A stretch of DNA of 64,000 bases from Agromyces mediolanus (GCF_023715325.1 NZ_JAMBNX010000010.1:62001-126000), one strand, 5' to 3'. Counted from the first letter of the stretch, positions 17,133 to 26,245 are shown. Numbers and translations: made by a program. Notes: generated from the sequence alone by a model not told the origin.

Positions 17133-17223
17133 TCTGGATGCCGCGGTGGATGTCACGGACCCCGCCGTGCCATCCGTCCCGCTGCGCCTGGCCGGGATGG
17201 CCCGCGGCCATGAGCATGGCGGC

Positions 17224-17835
17224 ATGGGCATCATCGCGGCTGACGTGTTCCTCACCCTCGACGGCGTCTACCAGGCACCCGGCGGCCCCGAGGAGGACCC
17301 CTCCGGCGGCTTCCCCTTCGGCGGCTGGCAGGGCGCCTACTGGAGCGACGAAGGCGGCGAGCTCGTCGGCGCCGACCTTGCACGCCTCGACGCGCTCCTC
17401 CTCGGCCGGCGCACCTACGACATCTTCGCCGCCTACTGGCCCCACCACGACGACGAGATCGGGACGAAGTTCAACAGCGTGCCGAAGTTCGTCGTCTCGC
17501 GCACCCTCGGCGAGCCCGAGTGGGCCGGTACCACCGTCGTGCGCGACCCTGCCGCCGAGCTCGCCGAGGTGAAGGCGCGCTTCGAGGAGATGCACGTGAT
17601 CGGCAGCGGGGAGCTGACCCGGGCGCTCCTCGCCGCGGACCTCCTCGACCGCCTCCACCTGTACGTCTACCCCATCGTGCTCGGCCGCGGACGGCGCCTC
17701 TTCGACGGCGTGGTGCCCGCCGCGTTCCGGCTGACCGAGCCGGCGCAGACCCTGCCGAAGGGCGCCGTGTCGCTCGTCTACGAGCGCGCGGGCGAGCCGG
17801 TCACCGGGATCGACCTCGGCGAGCTCGACGGCTAG
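17224..17835 (+). CDS. Dihydrofolate reductase-like (RibD C-terminal domain) protein
   Basis: 203 residues from the ATG at 17224 (MGIIAADVFLTLDGVYQAPG); in-frame ATGs at 17197 and 17146 are alternatives. The RibD C-terminal/DHFR fold is shown by LDALLLGRRTYDIFAAYWP, KFVVSRTL, MHVIGSGELTRALL and LYVYPIVLGRGRRLFD. These stand-alone proteins are common in Actinobacteria and rarely characterised; an NADPH-dependent reductase activity is the family expectation. The 3' end overlaps the convergent ligase by four bases. Confidence 0.85.
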   Translation: MGIIAADVFLTLDGVYQAPGGPEEDPSGGFPFGGWQGAYWSDEGGELVGADLARLDALLLGRRTYDIFAAYWPHHDDEIGTKFNSVPKFVVSRTLGEPEWAGTTVVRDPAAELAEVKARFEEMHVIGSGELTRALLAADLLDRLHLYVYPIVLGRGRRLFDGVVPAAFRLTEPAQTLPKGAVSLVYERAGEPVTGIDLGELDG

Positions 17836-19373
17836 GTCGGAGCTTGCCCGGCGCCCGGCAGCAGCGCCCGCAGCGTCTGGATCGTGTCGGCCTCGGCCAC
17901 CCGTTTGTCGTCGCGGTAGCGCTTCACCCTGGCGAAGCGGAGCGCGACGCCGCCGGGGTAGCGGCTGGATCGCTGCACGCCGTCGATCGCGATCTCGACG
18001 ACGAGCTCTGGGCGGATGAAGACCGCCTGCGCCGTGCGGCTCGCCTCGAGCTCGGGGAAGCGTTCGGTCTGCCAGGCGAGCAAGGCGTCGGTCAGCCCCT
18101 TGAAGGTCTTGCCGACCATGACGAGCCCGCCGGGCTCGCCGAACTCCCCCTCGGGGTCGAGGGCGCCGAGGTGCAGGTTGGAGAGCAGCCCGGTGCGCCG
18201 GCCGTACCCCCACTCGGCGCCGAGCACCACGAGGTCGTAGGTGTAGACCGGCTTCACCTTGACCCAGCTCGCGCCGCGCCGACCCGCCGCGTATGGTGAG
18301 TCGATCGCCTTCACGACGACGCCCTCGTGCCCGGCGGCGAGCGCCTCGCGGGACACCCGTTCGGCCTCCTCGGGGTCGGCGGTGACCTCGCCCGGGATGG
18401 TCAGCTCACCCGCGACGCGATGCAGCTCCTCGCGGCGCACGGCGAGCGGCTCGTCGATGAGGTCGCGGCCGTCGAGGTGGAGCACGTCGAAGAACCAGGG
18501 TCGCAGCAGCGTCTCGCGCTCGGTCTCGGCGCCGAAGCGCGACATGGTCTCTTGGAACGGGCGCGGGGCGTCGTCCTCGTCGAGCGCGAGGGTCTCGCCG
18601 TCGAGGATGACGGCGTGCACGGGCAGCGCGAGCGTCGCCTCGACGACCTCGGGCACCCGCTCGGTGATCTCGGCCAGGCTGCGGGTGAACACGTGCACCT
18701 CGTCGCCCGAGCGGTGCACCTGGATGCGCGCGCCGTCGAGCTTGAACTCGACCGAGGCCTCGCCCGTGCCCGCCACCGCCTCGGCCGCGGTGGCCGCCGT
18801 CGCCGCGAGCATGGGCAGCACCGGTCGGCCGACGACGAGCCCCACCTCGGCGAGCGCCCCCGGCGCCCCGTGCAGCGCGAGGCGGGCGGTCTCGCCGAGC
18901 TCGCCGGAGAGCATGGCCGCGCGGCGCACCTCGGCGAGCGGGCGGTCTGCCGCCTCGGCGACCGCGTCGAGCAGCACGCCCTCGAGGGCGCCGGTGCGCA
19001 CCTCGCCGAGGAGCACCCCGCCGAGGAAGCGCTGCTCGGCCTCGGTGGCGCGGCCCGTGAGTTCGCGGAGGAGGGCGGTGCGCTCGCTCGCGGAGCCCGG
19101 GCCGCCGAGCGCGGCGAGGCGGTCGAACGCGTCGTCGAGCTCGGCGACGGTGAGCGTGGCCTCGGCGGCCGGCGGGGCGCTCGCGGCCTGCCAGCCGCGC
19201 CAGCCGACCCCGATGCGCCCCTGGCGCAGCCGCCCGAGCAGGATGCCGACGGCGGGGATCACCTCGGCCTCCGGCACGCGGCCGAGCAACGCCGCGAGCG
19301 CGGCGCGCTTCTGGAGCCGGGAGCGGGTGGCGCCCACCGCCCCGGCCGTCTCGACGAGCTCCGCGAGCAGCAT
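17832..19373 (-). CDS. ATP-dependent DNA ligase
   Basis: 513 residues. The N-terminal DNA-binding domain (1-195) is followed by the nucleotidyltransferase with motif I VEFKLDGARIQ (lysine near residue 212), motif III LDGETLALD, motif IV EGVVVKAIDSPYA and motif V WVKVKP, then an OB-fold (from about residue 400). This is the archaeal-type LigB/Lig family found in many Actinobacteria besides NAD-dependent LigA, presumably for repair. A CACACT box six bases before the ATG is a weaker leaderless promoter. Divergent from the DNA glycosylase gene at 19430, hinting at shared damage-related expression. Confidence 0.92.
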   Translation of the reverse strand: MLLAELVETAGAVGATRSRLQKRAALAALLGRVPEAEVIPAVGILLGRLRQGRIGVGWRGWQAASAPPAAEATLTVAELDDAFDRLAALGGPGSASERTALLRELTGRATEAEQRFLGGVLLGEVRTGALEGVLLDAVAEAADRPLAEVRRAAMLSGELGETARLALHGAPGALAEVGLVVGRPVLPMLAATAATAAEAVAGTGEASVEFKLDGARIQVHRSGDEVHVFTRSLAEITERVPEVVEATLALPVHAVILDGETLALDEDDAPRPFQETMSRFGAETERETLLRPWFFDVLHLDGRDLIDEPLAVRREELHRVAGELTIPGEVTADPEEAERVSREALAAGHEGVVVKAIDSPYAAGRRGASWVKVKPVYTYDLVVLGAEWGYGRRTGLLSNLHLGALDPEGEFGEPGGLVMVGKTFKGLTDALLAWQTERFPELEASRTAQAVFIRPELVVEIAIDGVQRSSRYPGGVALRFARVKRYRDDKRVAEADTIQTLRALLPGAGQAPT

Positions 19374-19417
19374 GGGCCCAGTGTGGCATCCGCCCCCGAC
19401 ATCTGCGGCCCGACATC

Positions 19418-19423
19418 TAGGCT
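19418..19423 (+). promoter_or_regulatory. -10 box of leaderless promoter (DNA glycosylase gene)
   Basis: TAGGCT, six bases, ATG at 19430. Confidence 0.6.
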
Positions 19424-19429
19424 GAAGGC

Positions 19430-20320
19430 ATGACCCGGCTGCTCGACCCCGCCGACTGGCGCGCCCGCGAACGCGCGCACGCCCGGCGTGCCGACGCGCT
19501 CACCGCCGGGCACCGCGAGCGCAGCGCGCGCGGCGAGCGGCATCCCGTCGAGGACTTCCTCTTCACCTACTACTCGTACTCCCCCGCGCAGCTGCGGCGC
19601 TGGCACCCCGGCGCCGGGGTCGAGCTCGCGGAGGCGGCGGGCGAGGAGCGCGCCGGCTGGCGCTGGTACGCGCCGGGCGAGGCGCCCGGCTCGCTCCGCG
19701 TGGACGACGCCGCGATGCGCGCCGAGAAGGCGCCGCTCCTCGCCGCGGTCGAGCGGATGCTCCGGCTGACCGCGTCCCGGCCCGGGAGCTTCGGCTGCTT
19801 CGGTCTGCACGAGTGGGCGATGGTGTACCGCCAGGACGAGCACCGTCACGCCGTGCCGCTCCGGCTCGGCCAGGCGGCGACCGACGCCGTCGTCGACACG
19901 CACGAACTGCGCTGCACGCACATCGACGCCTACCGCTTCTTCACCCCCGAGGCCGTGCCGCGCAACCGCTTCGCGCCGAGCCGCGAGACGCAGCCCGAAC
20001 TCGAGCAGCCCGGCTGCCTGCACGCCGGCATGGACGTCTACAAGTGGGCGATGAAGCTCGGCCCGCTCGTGCCGGGCGAGCTGCTGCTCGACGCGTTCGA
20101 ACTGGCCCGCGACATCCGCTTCCTCGACATGCAGGCCTCGCCCTACGAGATGCGCGCGTGGAGCGGCGAGCCCGTGCGCATCGAGACCGCCGAGGGCAAG
20201 GCCGAGTACGTGCGCCGGCAGCGCGGGTTCGCCGAACGGTCGAACGCCCTCCGCCTTGCCGTGCGCGAGGCGGCGTTCGGCGACGCCGCCGTCAGTCCAG
20301 CCACTCCTTCGCCGCGGTGA
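19430..20320 (+). CDS. Actinobacterial 3-methyladenine DNA glycosylase-like protein
   Basis: 296 residues. The opening RARERAHARRADALTAGHRER followed by HPVEDFLFTYYSYSPAQLRRWHPG is the hallmark of a family routinely annotated in Actinobacteria as 3-methyladenine DNA glycosylase. The family assignment is from memory of that pattern; I see no classical HhH-GPD motif, so the activity is less certain than the family. Residues CTHIDAYRFFTPEA and GCLHAGMDVYKWAMKLGP look like an active-site core. Divergent from the DNA ligase; overlaps the convergent amidohydrolase by 29 bases. Confidence 0.75.
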   Translation: MTRLLDPADWRARERAHARRADALTAGHRERSARGERHPVEDFLFTYYSYSPAQLRRWHPGAGVELAEAAGEERAGWRWYAPGEAPGSLRVDDAAMRAEKAPLLAAVERMLRLTASRPGSFGCFGLHEWAMVYRQDEHRHAVPLRLGQAATDAVVDTHELRCTHIDAYRFFTPEAVPRNRFAPSRETQPELEQPGCLHAGMDVYKWAMKLGPLVPGELLLDAFELARDIRFLDMQASPYEMRAWSGEPVRIETAEGKAEYVRRQRGFAERSNALRLAVREAAFGDAAVSPATPSPR

Positions 20321-21503
20321 CGAGGGCCGCGACGCCGACCGTCAGCGTCGGCTGCGGCAGCGGCGCGAACTCGGGCGAGTGGTTCGAGGGCAGGTGCTCG
20401 GGCAGCCGCCCCTCGGCGAGGCCCGCGCCGAACAGCGCCGGGTCGGCGCCGCCGAGGAACCAGTAGACGAGCGGCGCGCCGGCCGCCGTCGCAAGCACCC
20501 CGACGTCCTCGCTGCCGGACACCGCGCCGGGCTCGAGCACCCGCTCCGCGCCGAACGCCGTCCGGAGCGCCGCGGCGGTGCGGGCGCTCGCGGCACGATC
20601 GTTCACCGTCACCGGGAAACGCTCCTCGTAGGCGAAGTCCGGCTCGCGGGGCGCGGCCGAGGCGGCCGCCTCGGCGCGGGCGATCCGCTCGATCGCGGCG
20701 AGCACCCGCTCGCGCACGTGCTCGTCGAAGGTGCGCACGCTCAGCCCGAGCTTCGCCTCGGGCGGGATGATGTTGTTCTTCGTGCCGGCGTGCAGCTGGC
20801 CCACGGTCACGACCGCGGCATCCCCGGCGGCGATCTCCCGCGAGACGATGCCCTGCAGCCGCACCGCCGTCGACGCGGCGAGGTAGACGGGGTCGACCGT
20901 CGTCTCCGGGCGCGAGCCGTGGCCCCCGGTGCCGTGCATGGTGATCGTGAGCGAGTCGGCGCCCGCCATCGCGGGCCCCGGCTGGAGCGCCACGAGGCCG
21001 GCCGGCAGCGGCGCGACGTGCTGGCCGAGCACGACATCCGGGGTGGGGACGCGGTCGTACAGGCCGTCGGCGAGCATCGCCTCGGCCCCGCCGCCCCACT
21101 CCTCGGCGGGCTGGAACAGCACCACGAGGGTGCCCCGCCACGAGGCATCCGCGGCGAGCGCCTCGGCCGCGCCGAGCAGGCAGGTGACGTGCACGTCGTG
21201 GCCGCAGGCGTGCATGACGGGCACCTCGGCGCCGTCGGGGTCGACGCCCGTCGCGGTGCTGGCGTAGTCGAGCCCCGTCGCCTCGCGCACGGGCAGGCCG
21301 TCCAGGTCGGCGCGGAGCAGCACGGTCGGCCCCGCCCCGCGCGCGATGACGCCCGTGACGCCGGTGCCGCCGATGCCCTCGGTCACGGCGTAGCCGAGCT
21401 CCCGCAGCGCCGCGGCGACGATGCCGGCGGTGCGGTGCTCCTGGAACGACAGCTCGGGGTGGCGGTGCAGGTCGCGGTAGATCGCGTCGAGGTCGAGGCT
21501 CAT
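20292..21503 (-). CDS. M20-family amidohydrolase (N-acyl amino acid/hippurate hydrolase-like)
   Basis: 403 residues. Metal and catalytic motifs are present: RADLDGLPV, MHACGHDVHVTCLLG (Cys and two His), LFQPAEEWGGGAEAM (Glu pair) and the dimerisation domain loop HGTGGHGSRPETTVDPV. The second metal His lies in GSEDVGVLA...WFLGG. The family hydrolyses N-acyl-L-amino acids, hippurate or indole conjugates in the cytoplasm. TAGGCT six bases before the ATG indicates a leaderless transcript. No biosynthetic partner is adjacent. Confidence 0.9.
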   Translation of the reverse strand: MSLDLDAIYRDLHRHPELSFQEHRTAGIVAAALRELGYAVTEGIGGTGVTGVIARGAGPTVLLRADLDGLPVREATGLDYASTATGVDPDGAEVPVMHACGHDVHVTCLLGAAEALAADASWRGTLVVLFQPAEEWGGGAEAMLADGLYDRVPTPDVVLGQHVAPLPAGLVALQPGPAMAGADSLTITMHGTGGHGSRPETTVDPVYLAASTAVRLQGIVSREIAAGDAAVVTVGQLHAGTKNNIIPPEAKLGLSVRTFDEHVRERVLAAIERIARAEAAASAAPREPDFAYEERFPVTVNDRAASARTAAALRTAFGAERVLEPGAVSGSEDVGVLATAAGAPLVYWFLGGADPALFGAGLAEGRLPEHLPSNHSPEFAPLPQPTLTVGVAALVTAAKEWLD

Positions 21504-21509
21504 GGGCCG

Positions 21510-21515
21510 AGCCTA
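21510..21515 (-). promoter_or_regulatory. -10 box of leaderless promoter (amidohydrolase gene)
   Basis: TAGGCT on the minus strand, six bases, ATG at 21503. Confidence 0.6.
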
Positions 21516-21560
21516 GCCGGGCGCTCCCCCCTCGCTGCCGGCGGAGTGCTGCGGCACGCG

Positions 21561-21595
21561 CCGGCGCCCGGCCCCACGCGGGGACCGGGCGCCGG
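21561..21595. terminator. Hairpin terminator after the phosphoesterase gene
   Basis: CCGGCGCCCGG pairs with CCGGGCGCCGG (11 bp), and the stem continues inward as CCCC/GGGG with a single bulged A and a four-base loop. It lies 25 bases downstream of the stop codon of the minus-strand gene. Confidence 0.6.
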
Positions 21596-21619
21596 ACGGC
21601 GTTCGAACGGATGCCTCGA

Positions 21620-24268
21620 TCAGGCCTCCGGTGCGTCGCCCGCCTGCTGACGACGGCGGCGCACGGCGATGATCGCGGTCACCGCACCCGCCGCGAGCAG
21701 CGCTCCGGCGAGCCAGAGGGCCGTCTGGATCTCGGCGCCGGTGTGCGCGAGGCCGTCGCCGGCCGAGGCGGAACCGTTCCCCGAGCCGGAACCGTTCCCG
21801 GCACCGGGCCCGCCCGTGCCGGGGCCGCCGGTGCCGGGCTCGCCCGTCCCTGGGCCCGTGCCCGGGTCGGCCGCGAGCCGGATCGGCGCCCAGCCGATGA
21901 GCTGCCCCTCGCTCGACTGCACGACGAGCCGGTGCTCGCCCTCGGGCGCATCGGCCGGGATGGTCGCCGACACGGTGCCCCCGGCGTCCGCGGTCGGGGT
22001 GCCGAGCAGGTGCGGCTCGGAGTGCAGCCAGACGTTCACGGCCAGCTCGGCCCGTTCGGCGCCGAGCTCGACCTCGATCTGCTCACCCGGCTCGGCGTTC
22101 GCCGGTGCGGTCACGCCGCCGCGGTTCGCCTCGGTGAGGAGGGACTCGTCGACGGGCGTCGGCTCGACCGGCGGGTTCGGGTCGACGGGCGGCTCGACGC
22201 CGGCCTCGGTGACCCACTTGCGCCCGTCCGCGAGCTTCGTGACGGTGAACTCGTCGTAGACGGCGCCGACCGGCAGCTCGGTGGTCGCGCTCGAGGTCTT
22301 CTCGGCGAGATAGGAGCGGTAGACGAGCTGGTTCTTCGTCACATCGATCACCTGGTACGTCGTGACCCCGGCGCCGCGGAGCACCTGCGTGGCGTTGTTG
22401 TTCGTCCACACGTTCTTCTCGGGCGTCTCGAGCTCGTAGTGCTTCGCGCCCGAGTTGGACACGATGTAGACCGGGCCGTCGGTGATGCCGGCGGTCTCGG
22501 TGACGTCGTCGTTGTGGTAGCCGCGCGCATAGGTGTGGTCGTGGCCCATCATCACGAGGTCGATGTCGTGCTCCTGGAACACGGGCACCCAGTACTTGCG
22601 GAGGATCGGCTCGTCACGGCCCGAGGAGGTCGAGTAGACCGGCTGGTGGAAGGTGACGACGTTCCACTTCGAGGGGCTCGCGGTGAGCACGTGGTCGAGC
22701 CAGGCCGCCTGGAACTGCGTCCACAGCTCGCCGACCTTCGTCTGCGGGCACTCGACGCCGGTGCACGAGGGCAGCACGTCCGGGGTGAGGAACGTGGTGT
22801 CGCGGGTCGCGTTCACCGTGATGAAGCGCACGCCCTGGTAGTCCGTGAAGTACACGGTCTCGGCGGCGAAGGCGGTCCAGTGCGCGAAGTAGGCGGCGTA
22901 CTGCTTGGCCACGTCGCTCTCACCGACCGCGCGCTCGGCGAGCTCGCCGATCGTCTCGGTGGAGGGGTTGTTGTGCGGGTACTCGAAGTTCGCCTTCCAC
23001 GACTTCAGCAGCTTGTCGCCGGAGTACTCGTGGTTGCCGGGCGCCGCCATGACGTTCGTCGTCGCGGCGGAGGTCTGCATCCCCTTGAACCAGTTCAGCC
23101 ACTCGGTCTCGTTCGAGGAGGTGTTGATGAGGTCGCCGGCGTGCACGGAGCCGATCGAGCGCGGGGCCTTCGCCTCGGCCTGCGCGACGACGTTCGACCA
23201 GGTCGAGTCGAGCCCGATCTGCGCGTCGCCGTAGTAGACGAACTGGAAGTCCGTCGCCTTCGGGTTCGCGGTGGTGAAGCGCGTCCAGTCGCTCCAGGCG
23301 CCTTCGAGGCCGACGCGGTACTCGTACGCCGTCGCGGCGGTGAGGCCGTCGACGGTCGCCGAGAAGTGCTGCAGCGGGTTGCCGTTGACGGTGCCCGCGG
23401 CGTAGGCGTCGACGGTGCGGGTCTCGCCGCCCGCGGCCGGCCGGATCTGCACCTGGCCGCTCGTGTGCGACACGTCGCCGGCGAGCCACGAGAACGACTG
23501 CGAGGTCGCGGGCGTCTCGGTCGGTGTGAGGATCACCCGGGTCGGCGGCACCGCGACGGGCTCACCCGGGGTGCCCGCCTCGGGCAGCAGCGCGATCTTC
23601 GGCACGTCGAGGTAGATGTCCGAGCTCGAGGCGCGGTCCTGGAAGAGCGCGATGGCGACGGTGTTCGTGCCGTCGACGAGCACGTCGCCGTCGGCGGTGA
23701 AGGTCGAGACGAGCGGGTCGCCGTTGCTGTCGCCCGCGTACTCGAGGTTCGTGGTGCCGGTGACCCGGCCGTCGACGAATCCGGCGACCTTCTCGCCGTT
23801 CACCCACACCTGTACGGCGTCGTCGTAGACGAGGTCGCCGACGAGCTGGCCGACCTCGGCCGCGATGCCGGGCTCGAGCTCGAAGCTCGTGCGGAAGAAA
23901 TAGGTCGGCACGGTGGGCGCCGCCGTGCCGTCGAGGTAGTGGTTCAGCAGCGTCGCCGGCAGGTGCGGGCCGACGGCGGCGAGCTTGCCGCCCTTCGCGC
24001 CGAAGCTGCCGGGCGCCTGCTTCCAGTCGGCGTCGTCGTATCCGGTGGTCGTCCAGACCCGCAGGTTCGCGTCGCCGCGGGCGGGGTCGGTGCCGTCGTC
24101 GAGGTAGTGCCAGGTGGTGGTGCCGTCGACCACCGGAGCGGTCGGCACCTCGATCGCGGGCTCGGCGGCGGCGGCCGTGGCCGGCACCGCGAGCGCGGCG
24201 ACCGCGAGGCCCAGCAGGGCGGCGGTCGCCGCACCGCGCCGGGCCCGGCGCTTCGTCGTCATCGTCAT
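21620..24268 (-). CDS. Secreted, surface-anchored metallophosphoesterase with Fn3-like domain
   Basis: 882 residues. A signal peptide (residues 1-35, ...VPATAAAAEP) is followed by a PA14-like or discoidin-like region (to about 210), a purple-acid-phosphatase-type Fn3 domain (ILTPTETPATSQSFSWLAG) and the metallophosphoesterase domain with YYGDAQIG, HAGDLINT, APGNHEYSGD, VTFHQPVYST and MGHDHTYARG (about 330-600). The C-terminus has an acidic spacer, a Gly/Pro/Ser-rich stretch and LAHTGAEIQTALWLAGALLA with a terminal RRRRQQ, a sortase-like signal in which LAHTG replaces LPXTG. Predicted role: extracellular phosphate ester hydrolysis. Terminator at 21561. Confidence 0.88.
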   Translation of the reverse strand: MTMTTKRRARRGAATAALLGLAVAALAVPATAAAAEPAIEVPTAPVVDGTTTWHYLDDGTDPARGDANLRVWTTTGYDDADWKQAPGSFGAKGGKLAAVGPHLPATLLNHYLDGTAAPTVPTYFFRTSFELEPGIAAEVGQLVGDLVYDDAVQVWVNGEKVAGFVDGRVTGTTNLEYAGDSNGDPLVSTFTADGDVLVDGTNTVAIALFQDRASSSDIYLDVPKIALLPEAGTPGEPVAVPPTRVILTPTETPATSQSFSWLAGDVSHTSGQVQIRPAAGGETRTVDAYAAGTVNGNPLQHFSATVDGLTAATAYEYRVGLEGAWSDWTRFTTANPKATDFQFVYYGDAQIGLDSTWSNVVAQAEAKAPRSIGSVHAGDLINTSSNETEWLNWFKGMQTSAATTNVMAAPGNHEYSGDKLLKSWKANFEYPHNNPSTETIGELAERAVGESDVAKQYAAYFAHWTAFAAETVYFTDYQGVRFITVNATRDTTFLTPDVLPSCTGVECPQTKVGELWTQFQAAWLDHVLTASPSKWNVVTFHQPVYSTSSGRDEPILRKYWVPVFQEHDIDLVMMGHDHTYARGYHNDDVTETAGITDGPVYIVSNSGAKHYELETPEKNVWTNNNATQVLRGAGVTTYQVIDVTKNQLVYRSYLAEKTSSATTELPVGAVYDEFTVTKLADGRKWVTEAGVEPPVDPNPPVEPTPVDESLLTEANRGGVTAPANAEPGEQIEVELGAERAELAVNVWLHSEPHLLGTPTADAGGTVSATIPADAPEGEHRLVVQSSEGQLIGWAPIRLAADPGTGPGTGEPGTGGPGTGGPGAGNGSGSGNGSASAGDGLAHTGAEIQTALWLAGALLAAGAVTAIIAVRRRRQQAGDAPEA

Positions 24269-24460
24269 CGTCGTCTCATCCTCATTCGTCTCGCGCAGTG
24301 GCTCGTCCGGGCGCGCGCGACCGCACCCGCCCCAGGGACGGGCGGCTGCGGAGCGCGGGCTTTCGCCCAGTGAATCGGCGACGGATGACCCTCGGCTGGC
24401 CCTCGGGTGGCGTCTCGGTGAACCCGGGGTGCACGAGGGAGCCTCGGCTTCGGTCGGCGG
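24269..24460. other. Intergenic, no feature seen
   Basis: About 190 bases between two minus-strand genes. It should contain the phosphoesterase promoter, but I could not pick a convincing -10/-35 pair, and there are no open frames of coding character. Confidence 0.4.
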
Positions 24461-25201
24461 CTACCGCTCGGCGAGCCACTCCGCGAAGCTCTGCCGGGCG
24501 AGCTCGGCGTCCGGTCCGGGCAGCGCGGCTCCCGCGCGCATCTCGGCCATGCCGCGCATCGGCAGCGAGACGGGAAGCACCGGACCGCGCCGCCCCTCGG
24601 CGCGCACGAGTCGGCGGATGAGCTCGGCGAGCTGCTCCTCGCGGGGGCCGGCCAGGTCGCGCGCCCGGCCGCGGGGCTCGCCCTCGGCGAGCACGACGAG
24701 GTGCTCGGCGACCTCGCGGGCCGCGATCGGCTGCGTGCGCATCCGTGCGGCGAGCTGGAGGCCGGCGACGCGCAGCCGCCCCGCCATCTGCCCGGCGAAC
24801 TCGTGGAACTGCGTCGCCCGCAGGATCGTGGACGGCACGCCGCCGGCCGCGACGACGCCCTCCTGGGCGAGCTTCGCCTGATAGTAGGCGTAGGGGATGC
24901 GGTCGATGCCGACGATCGAGAGCAGCACGTGATGGCGCACCCCGGCCTCGCGCTCGGCGGCGAGGAGCACACGCGAGGTGCCGGTGAAGAAGCGCTCGGC
25001 GGTCTTCCGGTCGATGGCGTTCACGTTCGCCGCGTCGACGACGGCGTCCACCCCGGCGAGCGCGGGGGCGAGCCCGGCGCCGGTGGTGAGATCGACGCCG
25101 GCGGACCGTGCGAGCACGACGACCCCGTGCCCGCGCTCGCGCGCGACGTCGACGATGTGCCGGCCCACCGTGCCGGTTCCTCCCGCGATGGCGATCTTCA
25201 C
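24461..25201 (-). CDS. NmrA/SDR-type NAD(P)-binding protein, ECF41-associated
   Basis: 246 residues from GTG at 25201 (GGAGGA upstream). IAIAGGTGTVGRHIVDVA is the GGxGxxG motif; the core matches NmrA-like atypical SDRs (LLSIVGIDRIPYAYYQAKLAQEGVV, with YYxxK retained). It is divergent from an ECF sigma factor with a C-terminal SnoaL-like extension. That layout is typical of ECF41 systems, whose usual target gene is a carboxymuconolactone decarboxylase, oxidoreductase or epimerase next door. It is therefore the likely direct target of that sigma factor. Confidence 0.85.
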   Translation of the reverse strand: MKIAIAGGTGTVGRHIVDVARERGHGVVVLARSAGVDLTTGAGLAPALAGVDAVVDAANVNAIDRKTAERFFTGTSRVLLAAEREAGVRHHVLLSIVGIDRIPYAYYQAKLAQEGVVAAGGVPSTILRATQFHEFAGQMAGRLRVAGLQLAARMRTQPIAAREVAEHLVVLAEGEPRGRARDLAGPREEQLAELIRRLVRAEGRRGPVLPVSLPMRGMAEMRAGAALPGPDAELARQSFAEWLAER

Positions 25202-25308
25202 CAGGTCCTCCGTTCCGGGCCCGCGGCCCCGGCAGGCGCCGTGCCCGCCCTCCTGTTCCGACGATGCAGCCCGACGGAATGTCAGCCGGCGCGTGGCAGG
25301 CTTGGCCC

Positions 25309-26235
25309 ATGAGCACGGTGGATGCCTCGTCCGACGCAGTCGCTGCGGAACGCCCGGCGCTCCTCGGGGTCGCCTACCGGATGCTCGGCTCCTTCGCCGA
25401 GGCGGAGGACGCGGTGCAGCTCGGCTACGAGCGGTGGCTGCGGCTGCCGGAGGCGGAACGGGCGGGGATCCGTTCCCCGGGCGCGTGGCTGACGAGAGTC
25501 GTGGGCCGGATCTGCCTCGACGAGCTCGGCTCGGCCCGCGCCCGCCGGGAGGCGTACGTGGGCGAGTGGCTGCCCGAGCCCCTCCCCGACGCGCCCGGTG
25601 CGTTCGGCGGCGGGCGCTTCTCGGCGGCACCGCCGGCGGACCCGGCCGAGCATGCGGAGCTCGCGGAGGAGGTCTCGACCGCCATGCTCCTCGTGCTCGA
25701 GACGCTGACCCCGGCCGAGCGGGTGGCCTTCGTGCTGCACGAGGCGTTCGGCCTGCCCTTCGCGGAGATCGCCGAGGTGCTGGGTCGCTCGCCGGGCGCC
25801 TGCCGCCAGCTCGCCTCGAGCGCCAGAGCGCGGGTGCGAGCGGGACGCGCGGGTGCGGCATCGGCGGAGCAGCACGCGGCGGTGGTGCACGCCTTCCTCG
25901 CAGCGGCCGCGACGGGCGAGCTCGACGCGCTCGTGCGTCTCCTCGACCCCGACGCGCGGCTCGTCGCGGACGGCGGCGGCCTCGTCTCGGCCGCCCGCCG
26001 TCCCGTCCTCGGCGCCGAGCACGTCGCACGCTACGTCCTCGGCATCATCGAGAAGCGCGGCGCGGGGCTGTCGATCTCGCTGCGGGACTCGGCGTCGGGC
26101 TACGTCGCGGTCTTCGCCCAGGACGGCGTCGTCGACACAGTCGTCTCGGTCGAGGTGCGCGAGGGGCGGCTCTCGGAGCTCTGGCTGGTGCGGAACCCCG
26201 AGAAGCTCGCCCGCTGGCAGGAGGGCGCCGCGTAG
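25309..26235 (+). CDS. ECF41-type sigma factor with C-terminal SnoaL-like domain (SigJ-like)
   Basis: 308 residues. Sigma-2 (ERPALLGVAYRMLGSFAEAEDAVQLGYERWL) and sigma-4 (LTPAERVAFVLHEAFGLPFAEIAEVLGRSPGACRQLASSARARV) are followed by an NTF2/SnoaL-like domain from residue 185 (AVVHAFLAAAATGELDALVRLLDPDARLVADGGG). In ECF41 members this extension regulates the sigma factor in place of a separate anti-sigma. A DGGG segment at the start of the extension is retained. CAGGCT six bases before the ATG is a weak leaderless -10 box. Confidence 0.92.
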   Translation: MSTVDASSDAVAAERPALLGVAYRMLGSFAEAEDAVQLGYERWLRLPEAERAGIRSPGAWLTRVVGRICLDELGSARARREAYVGEWLPEPLPDAPGAFGGGRFSAAPPADPAEHAELAEEVSTAMLLVLETLTPAERVAFVLHEAFGLPFAEIAEVLGRSPGACRQLASSARARVRAGRAGAASAEQHAAVVHAFLAAAATGELDALVRLLDPDARLVADGGGLVSAARRPVLGAEHVARYVLGIIEKRGAGLSISLRDSASGYVAVFAQDGVVDTVVSVEVREGRLSELWLVRNPEKLARWQEGAA

Positions 26236-26245
26236 CCTCGGGCTC

